64,000 nt of DNA, from assembly GCF_006539505.1 (NCBI RefSeq), contig NZ_BJND01000026.1, forward strand, positions 103,938 through 167,937. Direction: 5' to 3'. The stretch is from Streptomyces spinoverrucosus (GTDB lineage Bacteria > Actinomycetota > Actinomycetes > Streptomycetales > Streptomycetaceae). A program made the translations under genes and the position numbers. The first letter of the stretch is position 1. Every line of letters starts with the position of its first letter. Of the stretch, positions 8,292 to 15,634 are shown piece after piece. The notes under the pieces were generated by a model, which did not search any database, was not told the DNA's origin, and saw nothing but the letters and a program-made list of their open reading frames with translations.

Positions 8292-8401
8292 CACAATCCA
8301 CTTCATAACTTCTACATTTCCGATGGAGGGAACGGTCAGGTTTCCACACGCCCAATTCAACGCTATGTCAAGGAAATGTCAGAAGGGGCAGCTCAGGGCA
8401 T

Positions 8402-8442
8402 GAAAAAGCCGCCGCCGCAGCTGAGTGAGCTGCGGCGGCGGC
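8402..8442 (-). terminator. strong intrinsic terminator after the JadR1-type regulator
   Basis: A perfect 15-bp inverted repeat (8408-8422 with 8428-8442, loop of 5) is followed on the minus strand by CTTTTTC. It ends the regulator transcript 24 bases after its stop codon and shields the polyketide operon promoter from read-through. Confidence 0.9.
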
Positions 8443-8465
8443 CAGACAAAAGCTTTTCTTTCTTT

Positions 8466-9275
8466 TTACGACATCATGGCCACGCCCTGCCCGATGCGAA
8501 AGCCGACGCCGCGCACGGTGAGGATCCACGACTTTCCGCCGAGTTTGTGGCGGATGCTGCTGACGTGCGTGTCGATCGTGCGGCGCGACCAGGAATTCTC
8601 CCAGACCTGGCGCATGATGTGCTCGCGCGAGACGACACTGTTGGGGTTGACCGCGAGCAGGTGGAGCAGGTCGAATTCCTTGCGGCTCATCGGGATCGTC
8701 CGGTTGTTCAGTTGCACTTCGCGGGTGAGGGTGTCGATCCGCAACGGGCCGTGCTCGATGACGTGCTCTCCCTGCCGACGCGGAGTCGCCCGTCGCATCA
8801 CCGCGTCCATCCGGGCCAGGAGTTCCCGGAATCCGTAGGGCTTGACCACGTAGTCGTCGGCGCCGGCCTGGAGGGCCAGCACGCAGTCCAGCTCCGACGA
8901 GCGGTCCGTGATCACGATGATCGGGATGTCGCAGGTGGCCCGGATCGCCCGGCACACCTCCAGCCCGTCGATGTCGGGCAGATCGGGACCCAGCAGCACC
9001 ACGTCCGCCTGATCGTAGACATCGAGTGCTTTCGCGCCGGTGTCGACGCAGGTCACCTCGTGAACATGCCGGCCCAGAGCCTGGCTGAGCAGCTCCCGCC
9101 GGCGCTGCTCGCTCTCCACGAGGAGCACTTGCCAGGCGTCGAACGCGGGGAACGAGACAGGGAGAGGTCGCGGCGGCAGCGTGCCGGTGCCGCCGCCGCG
9201 GTACCGCTGCTGATCGACCCCGCCGACAGCAACCGTGAGTACGCCATTTTCCGATATCGCAGGACGCTGTTCCAT
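8466..9275 (-). CDS. atypical OmpR-family regulator without phosphoacceptor (JadR1-like)
   Basis: A 269-aa protein: about 45 residues of low-complexity N-terminus, a receiver domain (about 48-160) and an OmpR-type winged helix (about 175-265, with SRKEFDLLHLLAVNPNSVVS and RTIDTHVSSIRHKL). The receiver lacks its chemistry: the phosphoacceptor position reads VVLLGPDLPD, with Gly96 where Asp is expected, and the acidic pocket is VES instead of VEDD. The receiver Lys (VVKPYG) is kept. JadR1 and relatives of angucycline clusters are likewise phosphorylation-independent and respond to pathway products. It is therefore the probable pathway-specific activator. No partner kinase is present beside it. 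GGGGGT precedes ATG 9275. Confidence 0.9.
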   Translation of the reverse strand: MEQRPAISENGVLTVAVGGVDQQRYRGGGTGTLPPRPLPVSFPAFDAWQVLLVESEQRRRELLSQALGRHVHEVTCVDTGAKALDVYDQADVVLLGPDLPDIDGLEVCRAIRATCDIPIIVITDRSSELDCVLALQAGADDYVVKPYGFRELLARMDAVMRRATPRRQGEHVIEHGPLRIDTLTREVQLNNRTIPMSRKEFDLLHLLAVNPNSVVSREHIMRQVWENSWSRRTIDTHVSSIRHKLGGKSWILTVRGVGFRIGQGVAMMS

Positions 9276-9520
9276 CCATCTACCCCCATGAACGTGGATG
9301 TGCGACAGGAGACGTCATGACCTTCTTTTTGCAAAAGCCGATCGGGATTTTTACCGGCCGGGGCTCACGGCGGCTTCATTGCCGACCGCGGCGAACCAGG
9401 CGACGCTAACACGAAAGCCTGCGGCATGGCTGAATTCATTCGTCCTGGCGCGATTCAACGCATCCGATAGCGCGCCGCAATGAGAAACTGTCGGCGCATT
9501 TACTGGGAAGGTTAAAGCGG

Positions 9521-10984
9521 TCACACCTCCACGTGCCGTACCGCCCGCTCGGGCAGCCACCGGGTGCACAGCGCGGCGCCCGCCACGAGCGCGACGGCCA
9601 CCAGCAGCGCCGTCGAGGTCGCCGCAGTGAAGGCCGACGCCCCCTCCCCGCGCCGCCCGTTCAGGACGGAGAAGAAGACCGTGCCGAGTACGGAGGCACC
9701 GAGCGCGTTGCCCACCTGCTGGGCTGAGGTCAGGGTGCCCGAGGCGGATCCGGTCTCCTCCTCGTCGACGCCCGAGAGTGCGATGTCGAAGAACGGTGCG
9801 ATGGCGAGCCCGGCACCGATACCGATCACCGCGAGCGCGGGTGAGAGCCACCAGGCGTTCACCGGACCGTCCTGGACGGCGATCGTGCCCAGCGCGGCCA
9901 GCAGACCGGCCGCCACGGCGGCGAAACCGATGAACATCGTTCGTCGCGCCATTCCGAGCGCCTGGGAGAAACCGAACCCGAGCAGCATGCCCGCCGCCTG
10001 CGCGATCGTGGCGAGGCCTGCCTTCAGTGGGCTCATCCCGAGACCGAGCTGGAAGAAGAGGCTGAAGAGCAGCGCGCCGCCCATCATCACGCTGAAGAAG
10101 AGGATGCCGATGAACAGCCCGGAGACGAAGGCCTTCTTCTTGAACAGCGAGGGGACGACGAGCGTGGGCAGGCCCTTGTCCGCCCGGTGGTACTGGTGGC
10201 GCACGAAGCCGGCAAGAGCGCCGACGCCCGCGGTCATCAGCGCGAACACCCACCAGGGCCAGCCCAGCTCACGGCCCTGCACGAGCGAGAAGACCAGGGC
10301 GGCCATCCCGGCCGCGGCGATCAGCGCGCCCATCAGGTCGATCTTGAGATCCCGTCGGCCCTGCGACCTGGGCAGCAGGGCGAGCCCGGCCACCAGGGCG
10401 AGGACGCCGACGGGGACATTGACGGCGAAGATCATCCGCCAGCTCCAGCCGAAGTAGTCCGCGTCGACCAGCCAGCCCGCCACGATCGGCCCGGCCACAC
10501 CGGACAGCGCCATCACGGGCCCGGTCACACCGAAGGCCATGCCGACCTTGTCCGGCGGGAAGACGCTCCTGATGATGCCGAGCGCCTGCGGCACCATCAG
10601 TGCACCCAGCAGACCCTGCAGGACGCGTGCGGTGATCAGGGTCTCCGGGTTGGTCGCCAGCGCCGAGACCAGCGAGGTCACGGTGAAGCCGGCCAGGCCG
10701 ATCAGGAACAGGTTCTTGCGCCCGTACTTGTCGCCGAGCCGCCCGCCGATGAGCAGTCCGGCGGCCATGGCGATGGTGTAGCCGGCCGCGAGCCACTGGA
10801 TGAACTCCTGCGAGCCGCCCATGTCACGCGTGATCGTCGGTCCGGCAATGGTGGTGACCAGCGAGTCGAGCAGGTCCATGACCTCGCCGACCAGGATGAT
10901 GCCGACGGCCGCCCATGCCCGCCTGGCAGAGACCGGAGGGTCTTCCGGCAAGGTGACGGGCTGCGGCATTTCGGTAGTGGACAT
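9521..10984 (-). CDS. MFS drug exporter, DHA2 (14-TMS) type
   Basis: A 487-aa polytopic membrane protein of the EmrB/QacA class: 14 predicted hydrophobic segments, motif GGRLGDKYGRKNLF in the first loop (motif A) and VTGPVMALSGVAGPIVAGWL (motif C of antiporters). It should pump the cluster product or a toxic intermediate out using the proton gradient. AGGAAGG precedes ATG 10984. It is divergent from the TetR gene and the intervening 226 bp carry two copies of a tandem GAACnnnGTTC operator, so TetR repression relieved by ligand is the likely control. Confidence 0.93.
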   Translation of the reverse strand: MSTTEMPQPVTLPEDPPVSARRAWAAVGIILVGEVMDLLDSLVTTIAGPTITRDMGGSQEFIQWLAAGYTIAMAAGLLIGGRLGDKYGRKNLFLIGLAGFTVTSLVSALATNPETLITARVLQGLLGALMVPQALGIIRSVFPPDKVGMAFGVTGPVMALSGVAGPIVAGWLVDADYFGWSWRMIFAVNVPVGVLALVAGLALLPRSQGRRDLKIDLMGALIAAAGMAALVFSLVQGRELGWPWWVFALMTAGVGALAGFVRHQYHRADKGLPTLVVPSLFKKKAFVSGLFIGILFFSVMMGGALLFSLFFQLGLGMSPLKAGLATIAQAAGMLLGFGFSQALGMARRTMFIGFAAVAAGLLAALGTIAVQDGPVNAWWLSPALAVIGIGAGLAIAPFFDIALSGVDEEETGSASGTLTSAQQVGNALGASVLGTVFFSVLNGRRGEGASAFTAATSTALLVAVALVAGAALCTRWLPERAVRHVEV

Positions 10985-11048
10985 GCTGACCTTCCTGGGG
11001 TCGGGACGGTTGCCAGTGCCGTCGGCTGCGCAGCGGTGGATGCGCGAT

Positions 11049-11077
11049 GAACGCCGTTCGGTGCAGGAACACTGTTG
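11049..11077. promoter_or_regulatory. tandem TetR operator, copy 1 (MFS side)
   Basis: Two elements of the form GAACnnnGTTC, GAACGCCGTTC (11049-11059) and GAACACTGTTG (11067-11077), are separated by 7 bases, 18 bp start to start. The same arrangement recurs at 11105-11133 and 15579-15607. This copy lies 65-93 bp ahead of the exporter start, where it would block its promoter. Confidence 0.6.
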
Positions 11078-11104
11078 CCAAGTGTCGAACGCTCATCTGT
11101 CAAC

Positions 11105-11133
11105 GAACACCGTTCTACGGTAGAATGATGTTC
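11105..11133. promoter_or_regulatory. tandem TetR operator, copy 2 (autoregulatory)
   Basis: GAACACCGTTC (11105-11115) and GAATGATGTTC (11123-11133), again 18 bp apart. Taken together the 29 bp also form a near-perfect palindrome, 14-1-14 with 12 of 14 positions paired. It lies 78 bp before the TetR start, as expected for autorepression. Confidence 0.78.
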
Positions 11134-11210
11134 GGCGTCAACCCGAATCAGAGCCGCCCCCGATCCGACCCGGCGCCCTTCGGCGCCTCTTCACCGGTAA
11201 GGTCTCCGTG

Positions 11211-11915
11211 ATGCGTCAGAAGTCGAACTCCGCCGAGGTGCCCCTCCCGCCGTGGGAGGTGCGCCGGAAAACCGAGGTTCCGCAGCGCGCCCCGCTCACG
11301 GCGGAGCGGATCGTCGACGCTGCGCTCGCGGTCGTCGACACCGAGGGCAGCACTGCTGTCACGATGCGCCGGGTCGCCGGCGACCTGGGCGTGGTCGCCT
11401 CCAGCCTGTACGCGCATGTGCGCAACCGGGAGGAGTTGCTGCTCCTGGTGCTTGAGCGGGTGATGAAGGAGGTCGGCGTCCCGGAGGTCACCGGGCAGTG
11501 GGACGCGGACCTCAAGGCGCACTACACGAGGATGCAGCGCGTGCTGCAGGCCCACGGCGACATCGCCCTCTACAACTTCGCCGCCTTCCCGCCCACCGCG
11601 ATCGGCGTGGCCATCACCGAGCGGCTGCTGTCGGTGCTGCTGAACGTGGGCGTCCCCGCGAAGATCGCGGCCTGGGCCCTGCACCGGCTCACCCTCTACA
11701 CGACGGCAGACGTCTACGAGGGCTGGCGCCTGGCGCACAAGGACCTGGACGACTGGATCGATCCCGTCCGCGACTACTTCGCCTCCCTGCCCGCGGACCG
11801 CTTCCCGTCCATCGTCGGCAGCGTGGACGTCATGCTGGACACCGACAGCGACGGCAGGTTCGAGCTGGGCCTGGACATGCTGATCTCCGGGCTGGCGACC
11901 TTCGTCACGGACTGA
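11211..11915 (+). CDS. TetR-family repressor of the cluster
   Basis: A 234-aa protein with an N-terminal TetR helix-turn-helix (LTAERIVDAALAVVD then VTMRRVAGDLGVVASSLYAH, about 28-75) and a C-terminal ligand-binding region of the TetR_C type. An upstream GTG 3 bases before ATG 11211 is also possible; AAGG lies about 8 bases before the ATG. Divergent from the MFS exporter. The tandem operators in the shared intergenic region and ahead of the FAD hydroxylase gene suggest it controls export, itself and one oxidation step, with the pathway product or an intermediate as inducer. Confidence 0.9.
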   Translation: MRQKSNSAEVPLPPWEVRRKTEVPQRAPLTAERIVDAALAVVDTEGSTAVTMRRVAGDLGVVASSLYAHVRNREELLLLVLERVMKEVGVPEVTGQWDADLKAHYTRMQRVLQAHGDIALYNFAAFPPTAIGVAITERLLSVLLNVGVPAKIAAWALHRLTLYTTADVYEGWRLAHKDLDDWIDPVRDYFASLPADRFPSIVGSVDVMLDTDSDGRFELGLDMLISGLATFVTD

Positions 11916-12071
11916 CGCCCGCGCTCGGGACCGGTCTTTTTCCGTCGCCGATTTTCTGCAGTTTCCAGATCCGAGAATTAACAAAGAGCTGACTCTCGTC
12001 TGACCCGCAGAGAAAAATCGCCGAGCTAACGTTCATGTCATCCCTCCTCGGCTTACCCAAAGGGAATTGTC

Positions 12072-13298
12072 ATGAACGAGATTGCAGCCGATGCTGCCCC
12101 GGAATTTCCCATACTCCGTACCTGCCCGTTCAGTGTTCCGGAGACGTATCGGAAACTGGACGAGGCGGGCGGTCGGGTGCACCAGGTCCGCATGTCCGAC
12201 GGGCGCCCCGCCTGGCTCATCACCAAGAACGAGGACGCCCGGGCGGTGCTTTCCGACGCCCGCTTCAGTTCCGAGAAACTTCGGCCTGGATTTCCCGAAC
12301 TGTCTCCGGGCGGACTCAAGGCACTGACCTATTTCTCGCCGTTCCTCGTGAACATGGACGGGCCCGAGCACTCCCGGGCCCGTCGCGCGGTTCTCGGCGA
12401 GTTCTCCGTGCGCAGGATCAACGCCATGAAGCCGCGGATCCAGCGCATCGTCGACACCGCGATCGATCGGATGCTGGAGCAGCCGGAGCGGCCGGTCGAC
12501 CTCGTCGCGCACCTCGCCAACCCCGTGCCCACCCTGGTGCTCGAGGCGTTCCTGGGCGTTGCGGCGGACGACCTCGACGCCATCGAGCGCAACACCGAGA
12601 AGATGCTGCGCGAGGCCCGGACGGAGGAGGAGCAGCAGGCCGCCGCCGAGGCCCTGCATGCCCACCTCGACAGGGTCATCGCGGCCAAGGAGGAGAATCC
12701 GGCCGACGACTTCCTCAGCCGTCAGATCGAGCGGTCCCGTCAGGAGCACGGCGGAGCCGCCGACCGTTTCGAACTCGCCAGCCTGGTGCAGCTGCTGCAG
12801 ATCGCCGGACACGCCTCCAGCGCGGCGATGATCTCGCTGTCGGTGCTCACCCTGCTGGCCAACCCGGAGCAGCTGAAGGAGCTCACCGCCGACCCGGCTC
12901 GCACCCCGGCCGTGGTCGAGGAACTCCTGCGCTTCCTGTCGATCACCGACACCGGGCCGCTCAGGCTGGCCCTGGAGGACGTGGAGATCGGCGGCGTCCG
13001 CATCCGCGCGGGCGACGGGGTCATCATTCCCACCCTGCCGGCGAACCGCGACGCCGACGCCTTCCCCGACCCCGACCGCTTCGACATCGGGCGCGCCCCC
13101 GGCACCCGGCATGTCGCGTTCGGCTACGGGGCGCACCAGTGTCTCGGCCAGAACATCGTGCGCGCCGAGCTCCAGGTGATCCTCGACCGCCTCTTCCACC
13201 GTGTCCCGGACCTGCGGCTCGCCGCGGAACCCGGCGCCCTGCCCTACAAGTACTTCGGCCAGTTCTTCGGCCCCGTCGAACTTCCCGTCACCTGGTAG
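12072..13298 (+). CDS. cytochrome P450 lacking the usual I-helix acid
   Basis: A 408-aa soluble bacterial P450. Haem-binding loop VAFGYGAHQCLGQ with Cys357; K-helix ExxR in VVEELLRF; I-helix reads LLQIAGHASSA (AGHAS at 245-249), where AGxET or AGxDT is normal, so the proton-delivery acid is Ala248 and the threonine is Ser249. Such changes occur in P450s doing non-standard chemistry (couplings, peroxygenase-like or substrate-assisted reactions). AAAGGGA sits 6 bases before ATG 12072. First gene of a plus-strand set P450-LLM-acyltransferase; 12 bp to the next gene. Likely a tailoring oxidation of the polyketide. Confidence 0.93.
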   Translation: MNEIAADAAPEFPILRTCPFSVPETYRKLDEAGGRVHQVRMSDGRPAWLITKNEDARAVLSDARFSSEKLRPGFPELSPGGLKALTYFSPFLVNMDGPEHSRARRAVLGEFSVRRINAMKPRIQRIVDTAIDRMLEQPERPVDLVAHLANPVPTLVLEAFLGVAADDLDAIERNTEKMLREARTEEEQQAAAEALHAHLDRVIAAKEENPADDFLSRQIERSRQEHGGAADRFELASLVQLLQIAGHASSAAMISLSVLTLLANPEQLKELTADPARTPAVVEELLRFLSITDTGPLRLALEDVEIGGVRIRAGDGVIIPTLPANRDADAFPDPDRFDIGRAPGTRHVAFGYGAHQCLGQNIVRAELQVILDRLFHRVPDLRLAAEPGALPYKYFGQFFGPVELPVTW

Positions 13299-13310
13299 GA
13301 GAACCAGCAC

Positions 13311-14318
13311 GTGAGCATACGTCTCGGCTACCACATCCCGTACTTCCATCACACGGAGACGGTCACGGACCTCTTCCCCGCACTGGTCGCCCAGGTACGG
13401 GCCGCGGAGGATTCCCGGTTCGACCTGGTTACGACGATGGACCACTTCTACCAGCCGCCGCTGATCGGACCGCCCGACGGCCCGATGCTCGAGGCGTACA
13501 CCCTGCTCGGGGCGCTGGCGGCCGCCACCCACCGGGTGCAGCTGTCGACCATGGTGACCGGCATCGGTTACCGCAATCCCGCCCTGCTGGCCAAGATGGT
13601 CACCACGCTCGATGTGATCAGCCAAGGGCGCGCCGTGCTCGGCGTCGGCGCCGGCTGGCATGAGCAGGAACACCGCGAGTACGGCTACGAGTTCGGTACG
13701 GTCGCCGAGCGTTTCGGCCGGTTCGAGGAGGCGCTCGGCGTCATGGTCCCGATGCTGCGCGGGGCGCGGCCGCGCGTCGAGGGGCGCTGGTTCCGCGCCG
13801 AGGGTGCCATCAACGAGCCCCGGCTCCGGGAGGACCTGCCGCTGCTGATCGGAGGTGGGGGCGAGAAAAAGACGTTCGCCTTCGCCGCCCGGCACGCCGA
13901 CCACCTCAACATCATCTGTACCACTTCGGAGCTGCCGCAGAAGATGGCCGCGGTGCGGGCGCGGTGCGCCGAGGTCGGCCGGGATCCGGCGACGCTTCAG
14001 ACCAGCTTCGCCACGCCGCTGATCATCGACGAGGACGGCGAGCGGGCCCGCAAGCTGTTGGAGGAGGTGCTGGTCAGGTCGGGCGTGAACGTGGCGGAGC
14101 TGACGGACTCCGAGCGGGCAGCGGCGACCGACCGGTTCTTCGTCGGCACCCCGGCCGAGGTCACCCAGCAGCTTCAGGAGCGGGTGCTGTGCCACGGAGT
14201 CAACGGGCTCATGGCCAATATGCTCGCCAACGCGCACGATCCGGACGCCATCGCGCTGGCCGGGCGCACGCTGGCCCCGTTGGTCGGGCTCGCGCCGGAG
14301 GCGGGGACGACGACATGA
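13311..14318 (+). CDS. LLM-class (probably F420-dependent) oxidoreductase
   Basis: A 335-aa luciferase-like TIM-barrel protein beginning SIRLGYHIPYFHHTE, with VTTMDHFYQPPLIG, LSTMVTGIGYRNPALLAKM and VLGVGAGWHEQEHREYGY, the signatures of actinobacterial F420-dependent members of this superfamily. It probably reduces or oxidises a quinone, enone or carbonyl with F420 or FMN as hydride carrier. GTG start 13311 follows TAGGAGA, which also contains the stop of the P450 gene, so the two are co-transcribed. Overlaps the next gene by 4 bp. Confidence 0.9.
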   Translation: MSIRLGYHIPYFHHTETVTDLFPALVAQVRAAEDSRFDLVTTMDHFYQPPLIGPPDGPMLEAYTLLGALAAATHRVQLSTMVTGIGYRNPALLAKMVTTLDVISQGRAVLGVGAGWHEQEHREYGYEFGTVAERFGRFEEALGVMVPMLRGARPRVEGRWFRAEGAINEPRLREDLPLLIGGGGEKKTFAFAARHADHLNIICTTSELPQKMAAVRARCAEVGRDPATLQTSFATPLIIDEDGERARKLLEEVLVRSGVNVAELTDSERAAATDRFFVGTPAEVTQQLQERVLCHGVNGLMANMLANAHDPDAIALAGRTLAPLVGLAPEAGTTT

Positions 14319-15523
14319 CCATGGCCGGATCGCAGCGCTTCACCGGAGGCGATGTACTGATGCAACAGCTGAGGATCGACCCCCCGGTGCAACTGCTCTG
14401 GCGGGTGCAGGGCCGGCCGGCTCCCGAAGCGTTGCGGAAGTTCCACGCCAACCTGGCCCAGGGCCCGTTGAACCGCCGGATGCGGCCGGCCCGGCTGCCA
14501 CTGGCGCGTCCGGTCTGGGAGCGGCACACCGACTGCTCGCCCCTGCGTGTCTCCCCACGGACGGTCGCCCCGGAGGAGGTGATGGACTGGGCCGACGCCG
14601 CCTGCCGGGCCGATCTCGACGCCCATGCGGGCCGCGGCTGGGAACTGAGCGCGGCACATGTCGCCGACGGCACCTCCGTGGTGTCCCTGGTGGGCTCGCA
14701 CGCGCTGACCGACGGCCAGGGCCTCATCGGCGCGGCCACACTCGCCGCCCGGGAGACCGCTCGGCAGTGGCGCTCCGGGCGGCCGTCGCTGGTCGACGAC
14801 CTCACCGATGTGGTGACGGAAGGTCTGCGGACGTACTCCCGGCTGGCGCTGTCCCGGCTGCGCGGCAAGGTCGCCGAGGTGCCCGCCACCGCCACCCGGA
14901 TGCTGCTCGGGCGTTCACCGCAGGCAGGCGGCGCGGCGCCCGTCCGCTCCCGGCTCGCCTTCACCGTGTCGGCCGCCGAGGCCGAGCGGGTGGCGGAGAG
15001 CGGCGGGGGCAGCGTGACGGGGCTGATGCTCGCCATGACCGCGAACATCCTGCGCGCGGCGCGGGGCACCACCGAGGCGGGCCGGCCGTTCACGGTCGGG
15101 CTGCCCGTGAGCTTCCGGCGGCCCGACGACCTGGAGTCCTCCAACATGGTCGGGATCGCCACGCTGCGGCTGGACGGCCTGCGCGGGCGCTACACCGACC
15201 TGGCGCACATCCGCCGACTGAGCAAGGGAGGGTACGCCGAGGTGGTCGGCCGGCACCTCACCGGCTATCCGCAGACCGACGCCGCGCTGTCCAACGCCGG
15301 CGAGATGCTGCCGGAGGCCAGGGATGTCTTCGGCCCCGCCCTGGGTGTTCTCTTCCGCACGGTGTCCGGCGCCGGAGGACCGCCCGGCAGGATGAACTGT
15401 TTCGTCCTCAGGGCCGGCGCGACGGTGTCCATCGGCTTCCAGTCCGCCGGCGTCTCGGTCGGACACGGGCTGGTCGAGGCGGAGCTGGACGCGTGGGGCA
15501 TCGCCCCGACACACACCTGGTGA
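14315..15523 (+). CDS. HxxxDG acyltransferase/condensation-fold protein
   Basis: A 402-aa protein of the CoA-dependent acyltransferase superfamily (chloramphenicol acetyltransferase, condensation domain, wax-ester synthase fold). The active-site loop is GSHALTDGQG: His129 and Asp133-Gly134 keep HxxxDG, while the preceding His of HHxxxDG is Ser128. A second signature region, VGLPVSFRRPDDLESSNMVG, resembles the latch/DFGWG side of wax-ester-synthase-like proteins. ATG 14315 overlaps the LLM stop (ATGA). It may acylate the polyketide or transfer the chain from ACP to an alcohol or amine; an uncommon activity for an aromatic polyketide cluster. Confidence 0.78.
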   Translation: MTMAGSQRFTGGDVLMQQLRIDPPVQLLWRVQGRPAPEALRKFHANLAQGPLNRRMRPARLPLARPVWERHTDCSPLRVSPRTVAPEEVMDWADAACRADLDAHAGRGWELSAAHVADGTSVVSLVGSHALTDGQGLIGAATLAARETARQWRSGRPSLVDDLTDVVTEGLRTYSRLALSRLRGKVAEVPATATRMLLGRSPQAGGAAPVRSRLAFTVSAAEAERVAESGGGSVTGLMLAMTANILRAARGTTEAGRPFTVGLPVSFRRPDDLESSNMVGIATLRLDGLRGRYTDLAHIRRLSKGGYAEVVGRHLTGYPQTDAALSNAGEMLPEARDVFGPALGVLFRTVSGAGGPPGRMNCFVLRAGATVSIGFQSAGVSVGHGLVEAELDAWGIAPTHTW

Positions 15524-15578
15524 CCCACCCGAGGTGATCGGCTCTTCTCCGCCTCGGGAGAACGGCGTACTTGTGAGA

Positions 15579-15607
15579 AAACATCGTTCATTGATAGAAC
15601 GTTGTTC
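15579..15607. promoter_or_regulatory. tandem TetR operator, copy 3 (FAD hydroxylase promoter)
   Basis: AAACATCGTTC (15579-15589) and GAACGTTGTTC (15597-15607), same 18-bp register and 7-base gap as the two copies between TetR and the exporter. It lies 28-56 bp before the hydroxylase start and marks that gene as a separate, TetR-controlled transcription unit. Confidence 0.72.
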
Positions 15608-15634
15608 GGAACCGGAAGGCGGAGAGGAACTGTG

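Noticed and set aside
8219..8401. Binding boxes of the JadR1-like regulator
   Set aside because: No convincing direct repeat in OmpR spacing could be picked by eye; only a possible -35/-10 pair is reported.
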